Positions 44,064-57,000 of a stretch of DNA of 64,000 nucleotides are shown here, one piece after another. Location of the stretch: the NCBI GenBank assembly GCA_020002185.1, contig CM034538.1, positions 67,306,211 to 67,370,210 of the forward strand. The letters run 5' to 3'. A program made the position numbers and the translations under genes. The stretch comes from Paraescarpia echinospica. Its lineage: Eukaryota > Annelida > Polychaeta > Sabellida > Siboglinidae. The notes beneath the pieces are model-generated. The model made no database searches. It was not told the DNA's origin and saw only the letters and a list, made by a program, of their open reading frames with translations. Numbering within the stretch: the stretch's first letter is position 1; each line of letters begins with the position of its first letter.

Positions 44064-47044
44064 AGCCGAGCCACTTTGTGTGTGGCACATGCAAGTCGGT
44101 CTACAGCTCGTCGTGGTACTTGCTGCAACATGTCCAGAACATCCACCACGTGAAGATCTACGAGAGTGACCCCGACGTCCGCAAGTCACCCTCACCACCC
44201 CCGCCCTTACGCAAACTCGAAAACGCCCTCGTCAAGAAAATCCTGTCATCCGCACTGAGCGAAGCGCCTAAGCCTGAATTTGATGCAAAACATGAGACGA
44301 CAGAGACACCACCTAGTGGCACATCAGTGCAGCACCACCATTCCAGGCCTCCGCCACTGTCGTTGTCGAGCGGTCCGCAACAGCACCGCTCCCCCACAAG
44401 ACAATCGCCCGCCAGCGCCGGGCTAACCACCGGATTCCCCCCGCATTCATCGCCATTTCTGTTTCACCCCCGCCAGGGACAAAGTCCCTTCAACCGTCCA
44501 TCGCTGCCACACGAAATGACTCTGATATCCCCGCTGAGCGGCGACCCGTTCCGACGGATGACGCCGTTTGGTCCTGCCTTTGAGCCGCCCCTGTCTGGCT
44601 TCCCGTTCAGCTCGCCGAGTTCCTTCGATGCCGACACCATGGAGGATTTTTACTCACAGCGCCTGCGTCATCTGGCCAACACGTCCAGCCCCACCGCATG
44701 CCCGCCGGCGCCCACCACTGCATGCCCGCCCAGCACTACCCAGCAGACACCACCACCACCGCTTACGACGTCTGCACTGCCGGAACCACCGGCGCACACA
44801 TCACCCCGGCTGAGCAGTTCCAGCGACGTTGACACGGCAATGACGAAGTCGGCGATAACGACGCCGACAACGGAATCGGACGCATCGTTGACGGGAAAGC
44901 TTAAGGCATGCGAGTTCTGTGGCAAGTGCTTCCGCTTCCAGAGTAACCTGATCGTCCACCGACGCTCGCACACTGGGGAGAAGCCATACAAGTGTCCGCT
45001 CTGTCCGCACGCGTGCACGCAGGCGAGTAAACTGAAGCGCCACATGAAGACACACAACAGCGCCCAGCTGTTGTCTGTGTGTGGGGGGAACAACCTCCTC
45101 ACTGGTCTCTGTGGCGATGAGAACCAGAGTGACGCCGGCAGCAGCAGCGGCTCGAAGATGTCGAATGAGGAAGACGGGAACAGCGAGGGAGAAGGCGAGG
45201 AGGAGGAGGAAGATTTGGAGGAGCTGGACCGCGACGAAGAGTTCCGCCAGATGCTCATGAAGCACCAGAAAGGAACTCTCAGGGTGAAGCGAGCAGACGA
45301 ACAGCCGACTGATTTGTCACGGCGCACAGACAGTGAACCAGTGGTGCCACCTGAGCCGACTGACTTGTCCGTGTCGGGTCTAGTTCAGTCATGCACCACC
45401 GCGCAACAGCGCAGCTCGCTACTCAGTGAGATGATGGCCAACTCTGGCCTCGGCAACATTCAGCAGTACAAAGAGGCCTTCAACCAGGCACTAGCGGAGA
45501 GAGAAGACGATGATGATGAGGATGACGACGATGACATGGAGATGAACGGAACTACAGAGGACATCGATTGTAGCGACGGGGACAATGCTGACCCAGACGG
45601 GGTGAAGTCTACAGCGGACAACGAGGTTGACTTGACCTCTGACACGGAGGTGGAGGGAGAGAGTAGCCAGGTGGCGAAGCGCATCAAGCTGGAGCAACTG
45701 GCTAAGTCCGAAGTCCCGCCCCACAGCATGCCGAGCAGCATGCCCAACCACATGTTCTCACCATTTGTGCGTGACCCGCGCGATCTCATCTTCCCCAACA
45801 TCTGGTACCCGCCGCCAGCCATCAACCAGCACGAGGTGTTCAGCAATGCATTCATGCGTGCCGAGCCGTTCATGGCATCGGCCGCCATCGCAGCGCGCCA
45901 GCTGTGTGAGAATGGCGTGCCAACGATGCGGCTCAAGACCGGCACCAGTCCTAAGACGACACTCGGATTGACGTCGCCAATACATGCGTCAATGACGTCG
46001 ACGTCGCCGACGCGTGTGTCGTCGAACAGTGCCGTGGCAGCGGCGGCAGTGGCGCTGAGCTACCGGACACGTCGACGCAACGACATGTGCGAGTTCTGTG
46101 GAAAGATATTCAAGAACTGCAGCAACCTGACGGTGCACCGGCGCTCGCACACTGGAGAGAAACCGTACAAGTGTGAGCTGTGCAACTACGCGTGCGCGCA
46201 GTCGAGCAAGTTGACGCGCCACATGAAGACACACGGCCGCCTCGGCAAGGACATCTACCGCTGCAAGTTTTGCTGCATGCCCTTCTCCGTGCCGAGCACG
46301 CTCGAGAAGCACATGCGCAAGTGCGTTGAGAACCACAACCCGTCTACATCACCCCCACTCCAGCAGCAGCTGCCCCCACTCTCCCTCCCAAACCCGGGGG
46401 ACGGCAGGAGTTACTCGGAGGGACACAGCCCCCTGACGCCCCCACAGCTCCCCCCTCTCCCGGCAATGACCCCGATAGAGACCGGAGACAGCATCAGCCG
46501 CGGCTACATGGAGAACCACAGCCCCCTGACACCCCCGCTCATGCCTGCCCTGCCCCTCCCCTCTCCCTCTGAGAGGAACAGCGATGAGAGGAAGAGCACC
46601 GAAGGACACAGCCCGCTGGACGCCCCGAAGCTGCTTCCCCCGTTACCCCTCTCCCTCCAGACTGACAGCCGCAGCAGCAACAACAGCCTGCCGAACCACA
46701 GCCCGCCGACACCCCTAGAGTTGTCACTGACAACAACGGCCGCCGGCAACGACGAGAGTCTTCAGAAGTTCAAGGAGAACCACAGTGCCCTCTCTCTGTC
46801 GCTGTCGATGCCGACCGACAGTGCCAGCAAAGACGCCTGCGTGCGCAAGTTTCTTGCCAACCACCAGCTGCGACGGTCGTCCCTCGACAGCCACCACATG
46901 GCGTACATGCCGGGTCACCAGCCGGCATCACTGTTGCCGACGGCGATGCCAGCGATGACCAACAGCAGCGCCGTGTCGGCTCTGTTGGAAGTGGCTCCGC
47001 GAGCCACCGCCATGACTGTCCTCAACACCGAGGCGAGTCAGTGA
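44064..47044 (+). CDS. BCL11: BCL11A/BCL11B orthologue, large terminal exon
   Basis: A nuclear C2H2 transcription factor, a repressor in vertebrates where it recruits NuRD through an N-terminal peptide not encoded here. This exon supplies 993 residues (numbered from the exon start). Finger 1 has C7, C10, H23 and H28. Fingers 2-3 (283-331) contain CEFCGKCFRFQSNLIVHRRS joined by HTGEKPYKC. Fingers 4-6 (676-754) contain CEFCGKIFKNCSNLTVHRRS and CELCNYACAQSSKLTRHMKT, and finger 6 is C2HC, ending HMRKC. This 1+2+3 layout and the near-identical finger sequences are diagnostic of BCL11, where the last large exon also carries them. Other conserved pieces are RLRHLANTSSP, an acidic tract, YKEAFNQALAE and KRIKLE. 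Two PTDLS motifs (45305-45319 and 45355-45369) fit CtBP binding. After finger 6 come about seven ~30-residue repeats starting (E/P/A)(N/G)H(S/N), absent from vertebrate proteins as I recall them. The stop codon is 47042-47044. Earlier exons were not found. The exon is much more GC-rich than its flanks. Confidence 0.95.
46328..46925 (+). repeat. Degenerate ~90-bp tandem repeat inside the BCL11 coding exon
   Basis: About seven coding units of 27-31 residues. Their starts are ENHNPSTSPP, EGHSPLTPPQ, ENHSPLTPPL, EGHSPLDAPK, PNHSPPTPLE, ENHSALSLSL and ANHQLRRSSL. The first four continue with LPPLP-like proline/leucine strings, and later units shorten. The last two are preceded by QKFK and RKFL, echoing the RKCV that precedes the first unit directly after finger 6. 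The reading frame is preserved throughout. Confidence 0.8.
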
Positions 47045-47820
47045 CTGGTGACACGCTCGACAGCAGCTGTTGTTGTTGCTCTTAGCAGCTTGTTGTGTGT
47101 GTCGGCCTCCGTCGCTGTAAGCAATCCAGCATTTGGCGTATTACATGGATGAGTAGCGAGTGTCGGAATCTCAGAACTGTCGCGGCAACGGTGACTGACG
47201 CAGTGACTCCAGGCGGGTTCGTATCCGACGTTGTGACTACATTCAGCGCCATAACGAAGATGTTGACTTCAGGCGGGGTCACAACTGATATTGTGACTAC
47301 TTATAGGGCCACAAGTATTGTGATGACTCGAGACAAGTTCACAACTGACGTGGTGATTCAAGACAGGGTCACAGCCGATGTGGTGACTCAAGACAGGGTC
47401 ACAACTGAGGAGGTTACTCAAGACAGGGTTATGGCCGACGTGGCGACCAGCAAAGGTCAGCGGGATCGGCTATGAAGGGCGGGGAATGGAGGGTGACTGC
47501 TATAGTGCCGGCTTCTAAAGCTTGCCTTGAACCAACTTCCATCTGGCGACAGTCAGTGTGACTGGCTAAGTCTGTCGTCAGCATAACGTGCTGACTCTAA
47601 TGTCAGTGTCATGCGCTGACTTTAATGTCGGCGAAACCTGTCGACTCTAATGTCAGTGTCATGCGCTGACTCTAACTACAGTACAATGCAGCGTCGACAT
47701 GACACAATGACTCGAACATCACAAATATGCACGGACTCGCATAACTAATGTCAGATTGACGTCCTGACGCGAACGTCGTCAGCGTGACATGCTGACTCTA
47801 ATGTCACTGTGATGAGCTGG
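47045..47820 (+). other. Probable 3' UTR with degenerate ~30-bp repeats
   Basis: Downstream of the stop codon, 47185-47455 holds irregular ~30-bp units built on GTGACTCAAGACAGGGTCAC and ACAACTGACGTG. 47575-47800 holds another set built on TGACTCTAATGTCAGTGTCA and ATGCGCTGAC. I see no AATAAA downstream that clearly marks the transcript end, so the UTR limit is unknown. The 126-codon forward frame at 47095 is repeat-derived. Confidence 0.5.
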
Positions 47821-49230
47821 AGTGGTCCACTGACTCAAATCACCTGCAGCAGAGCATGTGTACCACTCGATAGTTTGCTTGGCTCGCATCCAGTTTGAAC
47901 TCGATCGATTGCGCACACACGAACGCAGTTGTTTAGCCGTGACTCCACAGATGGCGCCACCAACCGAGTCTGGTGCAGCGTGATCGCAGCTTGTGGCATG
48001 TTTACGAAAGGAACAGACGTAATGACTACTTTAAGAGTATCTGCAGGTCTACAAAGTAGATATGAAGCGTGTAGTATTGTACATATATAAATTTGTGTGT
48101 ACGTATTACCGAAGTTGGCAGAGATCTGCATTTACGCATGTGACTGCAGTGCATGTCCGTGCTTGTTGCACGTGCACAGATGCGTGCAATATGCACGGAC
48201 CGGCGTAGCAGGTTTGTTTTGTGGATGTGAAAGGGCATTTATTGACTGTGTACTTACTGAAGGTGCTTGAAAGACAGCCGTGCAACAGCGCGTGACTGCC
48301 AGTTCTTCCTCCAGGTGACAGCACTCATGATATTACACATCTTTCTCTAAACATTCTTCTGTCTCTCCTGTTGGCTGTCATTTACGTTATCTTGTTAATT
48401 GTTTGAATCTTTCGACATGGTTCACATTAACTTCATTGAAAACATCAAACTTATATTTCCAATGACATTTCACAGTTTGAGGGCCAGTGAATTTCAGTTT
48501 TCAATTTCGGTATTACATTCAAAGATTTGCCAACATATTTTGTGATTATTTGCGATATTATTGTGGGTGTTTGTGTTGCTTGGAGGGTGGCCTGTCAGAA
48601 CTCACCGTGTGTACGACTATCACCGTGTGGCAAACTCGCATTTCGGCTCTGATTGTACGTCAGTGACTCGAGGAGACATAGAGAAAGGCAACTATATTTT
48701 TAATGTGCCATTTTAATCGATCTTGGATTCGTAACAATATCTCTATTGGAATGGCGAGTATGAGGAGGTTTAGTGTGATAACTGTTTTGGTCTCGACCAC
48801 ACTTATATTGCAGCGGGTACCAGGGTTATAAATTAGAATGTGTATGATATATACATATATACAATGCATAGTTAGTGAATTGTTTGTGTCCGGCGCCTAC
48901 GTCGCACGCCGGCAACGTGAAAATCGAATGATCGAACGATCGAAATCGTTACGACCCCAAGCTCAAGTAGTCTAAAGCTTATGTTGAAGTGGCTATGCTG
49001 GCTGTCACATTGTGGGGCACGCCGTGTGTGGGAACCTTCTGCATTGCAGACCATCTGCTTGTTGGGACCAGCCACATGCGGTCCACCAATCATAGGTGCT
49101 TTCTGGTCGTCTGCTATATCGTCGCGTTGACCGCTTGGTTCCCATCTGTTTGCCAGTATTTTCTCAAACTTGTAATCTTCCATTGTTTGTTTGTTTGTTT
49201 GAATTGATAGAAAGTACTATAGAACCAAAA
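47821..49230. other. Non-coding downstream region
   Basis: Unique sequence without a supported gene. Open frames of 60-103 codons on both strands have no recognisable domain. It may be part of the BCL11 3' UTR or intergenic. Confidence 0.45.
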
Positions 49231-49318
49231 ACAACATCTGTGTATGGTGTACACACGCTGTGTACACTGTTGTACACATGTGTACACGACTGTACACACG
49301 TTGTGTACACTACACAGA
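49231..49318. repeat. GTGTACAC palindrome cluster
   Basis: GTGTACAC, TGTACACATGTGTACA and related self-complementary strings recur about six times within 90 bp, so both strands read almost alike. It could form cruciforms. Function unknown. Confidence 0.7.
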
Positions 49319-49424
49319 TGGCAGGAGAGGCATTGTTGTAGGGGGTAGACGTGTTAAGACATATTAGGAGGTCACATTAAGGTTTCTTGTTGCCATACTA
49401 TGTTTACTGTGTTACCGATTGGTG

Positions 49425-49510
49425 AAATGTGATGTGTGTATTGGGATGAGACATCACTTTAGTCGCTGATGTGTGTATTGGGATGAAACATCACTTTAGT
49501 CGCCGATGTT
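49425..49510. repeat. Two-copy ~38-bp tandem duplication
   Basis: GATGTGTGTATTGGGATGA followed by ACATCACTTTAGTCGC occurs twice in direct succession with one base difference. Confidence 0.8.
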
Positions 49511-50072
49511 TCCTGCTATTTAGGTTTCTGTGGAGAATTCTGTTCCGAACTTGTGCTCGAAATGCTTGAAAAGCTTCTATTTTTATATGACTGATTTTGT
49601 TGCTTCATAGAAGCCTAGCCATGTACAGATATGATGCTCACTGTTCGAAACATCTGCATCTCATAATACCATGGATTGCATCCGATTTCGTGTACAACCG
49701 TTTTTGACACGGCACATGTTTCTAGTATTGAGAAGTCCCACAAGGTGGCAGTGCTTACTTTTCGGAAACCATTGGAAATTGGTATTTACCTGCATGTGAT
49801 AATATCTTTGTATAAGACATGTGCATTGTAGATTTTCTTGACTACACAAACTGTTTGTCAGCCACTGGCAACAGCAAACTGCATGTATAATTGCATGTAT
49901 CGAGTAGAGGCTGATTTCGATAGTGCATGGCAACTGTCGGCCATCTTGCATGTATGCATTTGTACATAATGCCTGGCATATACGTACTGTACACAGCTGT
50001 ACAACAGTTGTAGAAATGTATCAATGATGGTTTAAAATCATGCTTAATGGTTTGGTAGGTGCACCGTCTGGC
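49511..50072. other. Non-coding spacer up to the gap
   Basis: Unique sequence; no gene recognised. It shows no trace of the 46-bp repeat found right after the gap. Confidence 0.5.
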
Positions 50073-51072
50073 NNNNNNNNNNNNNNNNNNNNNNNNNNNN
50101 NNNNNNNNNNNNNNNNNNNNNNNNNNNNNNNNNNNNNNNNNNNNNNNNNNNNNNNNNNNNNNNNNNNNNNNNNNNNNNNNNNNNNNNNNNNNNNNNNNNN
50201 NNNNNNNNNNNNNNNNNNNNNNNNNNNNNNNNNNNNNNNNNNNNNNNNNNNNNNNNNNNNNNNNNNNNNNNNNNNNNNNNNNNNNNNNNNNNNNNNNNNN
50301 NNNNNNNNNNNNNNNNNNNNNNNNNNNNNNNNNNNNNNNNNNNNNNNNNNNNNNNNNNNNNNNNNNNNNNNNNNNNNNNNNNNNNNNNNNNNNNNNNNNN
50401 NNNNNNNNNNNNNNNNNNNNNNNNNNNNNNNNNNNNNNNNNNNNNNNNNNNNNNNNNNNNNNNNNNNNNNNNNNNNNNNNNNNNNNNNNNNNNNNNNNNN
50501 NNNNNNNNNNNNNNNNNNNNNNNNNNNNNNNNNNNNNNNNNNNNNNNNNNNNNNNNNNNNNNNNNNNNNNNNNNNNNNNNNNNNNNNNNNNNNNNNNNNN
50601 NNNNNNNNNNNNNNNNNNNNNNNNNNNNNNNNNNNNNNNNNNNNNNNNNNNNNNNNNNNNNNNNNNNNNNNNNNNNNNNNNNNNNNNNNNNNNNNNNNNN
50701 NNNNNNNNNNNNNNNNNNNNNNNNNNNNNNNNNNNNNNNNNNNNNNNNNNNNNNNNNNNNNNNNNNNNNNNNNNNNNNNNNNNNNNNNNNNNNNNNNNNN
50801 NNNNNNNNNNNNNNNNNNNNNNNNNNNNNNNNNNNNNNNNNNNNNNNNNNNNNNNNNNNNNNNNNNNNNNNNNNNNNNNNNNNNNNNNNNNNNNNNNNNN
50901 NNNNNNNNNNNNNNNNNNNNNNNNNNNNNNNNNNNNNNNNNNNNNNNNNNNNNNNNNNNNNNNNNNNNNNNNNNNNNNNNNNNNNNNNNNNNNNNNNNNN
51001 NNNNNNNNNNNNNNNNNNNNNNNNNNNNNNNNNNNNNNNNNNNNNNNNNNNNNNNNNNNNNNNNNNNNNNNN
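50073..51072. other. Assembly gap, exactly 1,000 N
   Basis: A run of 1,000 undetermined bases, a round number typical of a placeholder gap of unknown size. The 46-bp array starts at its right edge in mid-unit, so the array probably extends into the gap. Confidence 0.98.
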
Positions 51073-54000
51073 ATCCACTTGTTACACATAGACACACATC
51101 TACACTGTGACCGCTTATATCCACTTGTTACTCATGGACACACATCTACACTGTGACCGCTTATATCCACTTGTTACACATGGACACACATCTACACTGA
51201 GACTGCTTCTATCAACTTGTTACACATGGACACACATCTACACTTAGACCGTTTCTATCCACTTGTTACACATGGACACACATTTACACTGAGACCTCTT
51301 CTATCCACTTGTTACACATGGAAACACATCTACACTGAGACCGCTTCAATCCAGTTGTAACACATGGACACACATCTACACTGTGACCGCTTCTATCCAC
51401 TGGTTACACATGGACACACATCTACACTGAGATCGCTTCTATCCACTTGTTACACATGGACACACATATACACTGAGTCCGCTTCTATCCACTTTTACAC
51501 ATGGACACACATCTACACTGAGACCGCTTCTATCCACTGGTTACACATGGACATACATCTACACTGAGACCGCTTCTATCCACTGGTTACACGTGGACAC
51601 ACATCTACACTGAGATCGCTTCTATCCACTTGTTACTCATGGACACACATCTACACTGAGGCCACTTCTATCCACTTGTTACACATGGACACACATCTAC
51701 ACTGTCACCGCTTCTATCCACTGGTTACACATGGACACACACCAACAATGAGACCGCTTCTATCCACTTGTTACACATGGACACACATATACACTGAGAC
51801 CGCTTCTATCCACTTGTTACACATGGACACACATCTATACTGAGACCGTTTCTATCCACCTGTTACACATGGACACTCATCTACACTGAAACAGGTTCTA
51901 TCCACTTGTTACACATGGACACACATCTACACTGAAACCGCTTCTATCCACTTGTTACATATTGACACACATCTACACTGAGACCGCTTCTATCCACTTG
52001 TTACACATGGAAACACATCTACACTGAGACCGCTTATATCCACTTGATACACATGGACACACTCCTACAATGAGACCGCTTCTATCCACTTGTTACACAT
52101 GTACACACATCTACACTGAGACCGCTTCTATCCACTTGTTACACATGGACACACATCTACTCTGAGACCGCTTCTATCCACTTGTTACACATGGACACAC
52201 ATCTACACTGTGACCGCTTATATCCACTTGTTACACATGGACACACATCTACACTGTGACCTCTTATATCCACTTGTTACACATGGACACACATCTACAC
52301 TGAGACCGCTTCTATCCTCTGGTTACACATAGACACACAACTACACTGAGACCGCGTCTATCCACTTGTTACACATGGACACACATCTACACTGAGACCG
52401 CTTCTATCCACTTGTTACACATGGACACACATCTACACTGAGACCGCTTCTATCCACTTGTTACACCTGGACACACATCAACACTGTGACCGCTTATATC
52501 CACTTGTTACACATGGACACACATCTACACTGTGACCGCTTGTATCCACTTGTTACTCATGGACACATATATACACTGTGACCGCTTATATCCACTTGTT
52601 ACACATGGACACACATCTACACTGAGACTGCTTCTATCCACTTGTTACACATGGACACACATCTACACTTAGACCGTTTCTATCCACTTGTTACACATGG
52701 ACACACATTTACACTGAGACCTCTTCTATCCACTTGTTACACATGGAAACACATCTACACTGAGACCGCTTCAATCCAGTTGTAACACATGGACACACAT
52801 CTACACTGTGACCGCTTCTATCCACTGGTTACACATGGACACACATCTACACTGAGATCGCTTCTATCCATTTGTTACACATGGACACACATCTACACTG
52901 AGACCGCTTCTATCCACTTGTTACACATGGACACACATTTACACTGAGACCTCTTCTATCCACTTGTTACACATGGAAACACATCTCCACTATGACCGCT
53001 TCTATCCACTGATTACACATAGACACACATCTACACTGAGACCGCTTCTATCCACTTGTTACACATGGGCATACATATACACTGAGACCGCTTCTATCCA
53101 CTTGTTACACATGGACACACATCTACATTGAGACCGCTTCTATCCACTTGTTGCACATGGACACACATCTACACTGAGACCGGTTCTATCCACCTGTTAC
53201 ACATGGACACTCATCTACACTGAAACCAGTTCTATCCACTTGTTACACATGGACACACATCTACAGTGAAACCGCTTCTATTCACTTGTTACATATTGAC
53301 ACACATCTACACCGAGACCGCTTCTATCCACTTGTTACACATGGAAACACATCTACACTGAGACCGCTTCTATCCACTTGATACACATGGACACACATCT
53401 ACACTGAGACCACTTCTATCCACTTGTTACACATGGACACACATCTACACTGAGACCGCTTCTATCCACTTGTTGCACATGGACACACATCAACACTGTG
53501 ACCGCTTCTATCCACTTGTTACTCATGGACACACATCTACACTGTGACCGCTTCTATCCTCTTGTTACACATGGACAAACATCTACACTGAGACCGCTTC
53601 TATTCACTTGTTACACCTATACACACATCAACACTGTGACCGCTTATATCCACTTGTTACACATGGACACACATCTACACTGTGACCGCTTATATCCACT
53701 TGTTACACATGGACACACATCTACACTGAGACCGCTTCTATCCACTTGTTACGCATGGACACACATCTACACTGAGACCGTTTCTGTCCAATTGTTACAC
53801 ATGGACACACATCTACACTGTGACCGCTTCTATCCACTGGTTACACATGGACACACACCAACAATGAGACCGCTTCTATCCACTTGTTACACATGGACAC
53901 ACATATACACTGAGACCGCTTCTATCCACTTGTTACACATGGAAACACATCTATACTGAGACCGTTTCTATCCACCTGTTACACATGGACACTCATCTAC

Positions 54001-57000
54001 ACTGAAACAGGTTATATCCACTTGTTACACATGGACACACATCTACACTGAAACCGCTTCTATCCATTTGTTACATATTGACACACATCTACACTGAGAC
54101 TGCTTCTATCCACTGTTACACATGAAACACATCTACACTTCGAGACTTTATATCCACTTACACACATGGACGCACCCTACAATGAGACTGGGTTTCTATC
54201 CACTTCATTACACATGTACATATACACTGGAGATCGTTTCTATCCACTTGTTACACATGGACACACATCTACACTGAGACCAGTTTCTATCCACTTGTTA
54301 CACATGACACACATCTACTCTGAGACCGCTTTCATCCACTTGTTACACATGGACACACACTACACTGAGACCTGGCTTCTATTCACTTGTTACACCTTGG
54401 ACACACATCTACACTGTGACCGCTTATATCCACTTGTTACACATGGACACACATCTACATCTCAGGACTTTTTATATCCAATTTTCTTGTTACACATGGA
54501 CACACACATCTACACTGAGACCGCTTCTATCCCTCTGGCACATAGACACACAACTACACCATGAGGACCAAGCTTCTATCCACTTGTTACACATGGAAAC
54601 ACATCTACACTGAGACCGCTTCTATCCACTTGATACACATGGACACACATCTACACTGAGACCACTTCTATCCACTTGTTACACATGGACACACATCTAC
54701 ACTGAGACCGCTTCTATCCAATTGTTACACATGGACACACATCAACACTGTGACCGCTTCTATCCACTTGTTACTCATGGACACACATATACACTGTGAC
54801 CGCTTATATCCACTTGTTACACATGGACACACATCTACACTGAGACTGCTTCTATCCACTTGTTACACATGGACACACATCTACACTTAGACCGTTTCTA
54901 TCCACTTGTTACACATGGACACACATTTACACTGAGACCTCTTCTATCCACTTGTTACACATGGAAACACATCTACACTGAGACCGCTTCAATCCAGTTG
55001 TAACACATGGACACACATCTACACTGTGACCGCTTCTATCCACTGGTTACACATGGACACACATCTACACTGAGATCGCTTCTATCCACTTGTTACACAT
55101 GGACACACATATACACTGAGTCCGCTTCTATCCACTTTTAGACATGGACACACATCTACACTGAGACCGCTTCTATCCACTGGTTACACATGGACATACA
55201 TCTACACTGAGATCGCTTCTGTCCACTGGTTACACGTGGACACACATCTACACTGAGATCGCTTCTATCCACTTGTTACACATGGACACACATCTACACT
55301 GAGACCGCTTCTATCCACTTGTTACACGTGGACACACATCTACACTTAGACCGTTTCTATCCACTTGTTACACATGGACACACATTTACACTGAGACCTC
55401 TTCTGTCCACTTGTTACACATGGACAAACATCTACTCTCAGACCGCTTCTATCCACTTGTTACACATGGACACTCATCAACAGTGTGACCGCTTCTATCC
55501 ACTTGTTACTCATGGACACACATCTACACTGTGACCGCTTCTATCCACTTGTTACACATGGACACACATCTACACTGAGACCGGTTCTATCCACCTGTTA
55601 CACATGGACACTCATCTACACTGAAACCAGTTCTATCCACTTGTTACACATGGACACACATCTACAGTGAAACCGCTTCTATTCACTTGTTACATATTGA
55701 CACACATCTACACCGAGACCGCTTCTATCCACTTGTTACACATGGAAACACATCTACACTGAGACCGCTTCTATCCACTTGATACACATGGACACACATC
55801 TACACTGAGACCACTTCTATCCACTTGTTACACATGGACACACATCTACACTGAGACCGTTTCTATCCACTTGTTACACATGGACACACATCTACACTGA
55901 GACCGCTTCTATCCACTTGTTACACCTGGACACACATCAACACTGTGACCGCTTATATCCACTTGTTACACATGGACACACATCTACACTGTGACCGCTT
56001 GTATCCACTTGTTACTCATGGACACATATATACACTGTGACCGCTTATATCCACTTGTTACACATGGACACACATCTACACTGAGACTGCTTCTATCCAC
56101 TTGTTACACATGGACACACATCTACACTTAGACCGTTTCTATCCACTTGTTACACATGGACACACATTTACACTGAGACCTCTTCTATCCAGTTGTAACA
56201 CATGGACACACATCTACACTGTGACCGCTTCTATCCACTGGTTACACATGGACACACATCTACACTGAGATCGCTTCTATCCATTTGTTACACATGGACA
56301 CACATCTACACTGAGACCGCTTCTATCCACTTGTTACACATGGACACACATTTACACTGAGACCTCTTCTATCCACTTGTTACACATGGAAACACATCTC
56401 CACTATGACCGCTTCTATCCACTGATTACACATAGACACACATCTACACTGAGACCGCTTCTATCCACTTGTTACACAAGGGCATACATATACACTGAGA
56501 CCGCTTCTATCCACTTGTTACACATGGACACACATCTACATTGAGACCGCTTCTATCCACTTGTTGCACATGGACACACATCTACACTGAGACCGGTTCT
56601 ATCCACCTGTTACACATGGACACTCATCTACACTGAAACCAGTTCTATCCACTTGTTACACATGGACACACATCTACAGTGAAACCGCTTCTATTCACTT
56701 GTTACATATTGACACACATCTACACCGAGACCGCTTCTATCCACTTATTACACATGGAAACACATCTACACTGAGACCGCTTCTATCCACTTGATACACA
56801 TGGACACACATCTACACTGAGACCACTTCTATCCACTTGTTACACATGGACACACATCTACACTGAGACCGCTTCTATCCACTTGTTGCACATGGACACA
56901 CATCAACACTGTGACCGCTTCTATCCACTTGTTACTCATGGACACACATCTACACTGTGACCGCTTCTATCCTCTTGTTACACATGGACAAACATCTACA

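Noticed and set aside
44158..46918. Reverse-strand and alternate-frame open frames of 60-219 codons within the BCL11 exon
   Set aside because: They are shadows of a GC-rich coding exon and show no domain.
47095..47475. 126-codon frame downstream of BCL11 as an extra exon
   Set aside because: It is made of degenerate 30-bp repeats and carries no domain; more likely 3' UTR.
49842..51156. Open frames of 340-417 codons across 50-51 kb
   Set aside because: They consist almost wholly of undetermined bases in the assembly gap.
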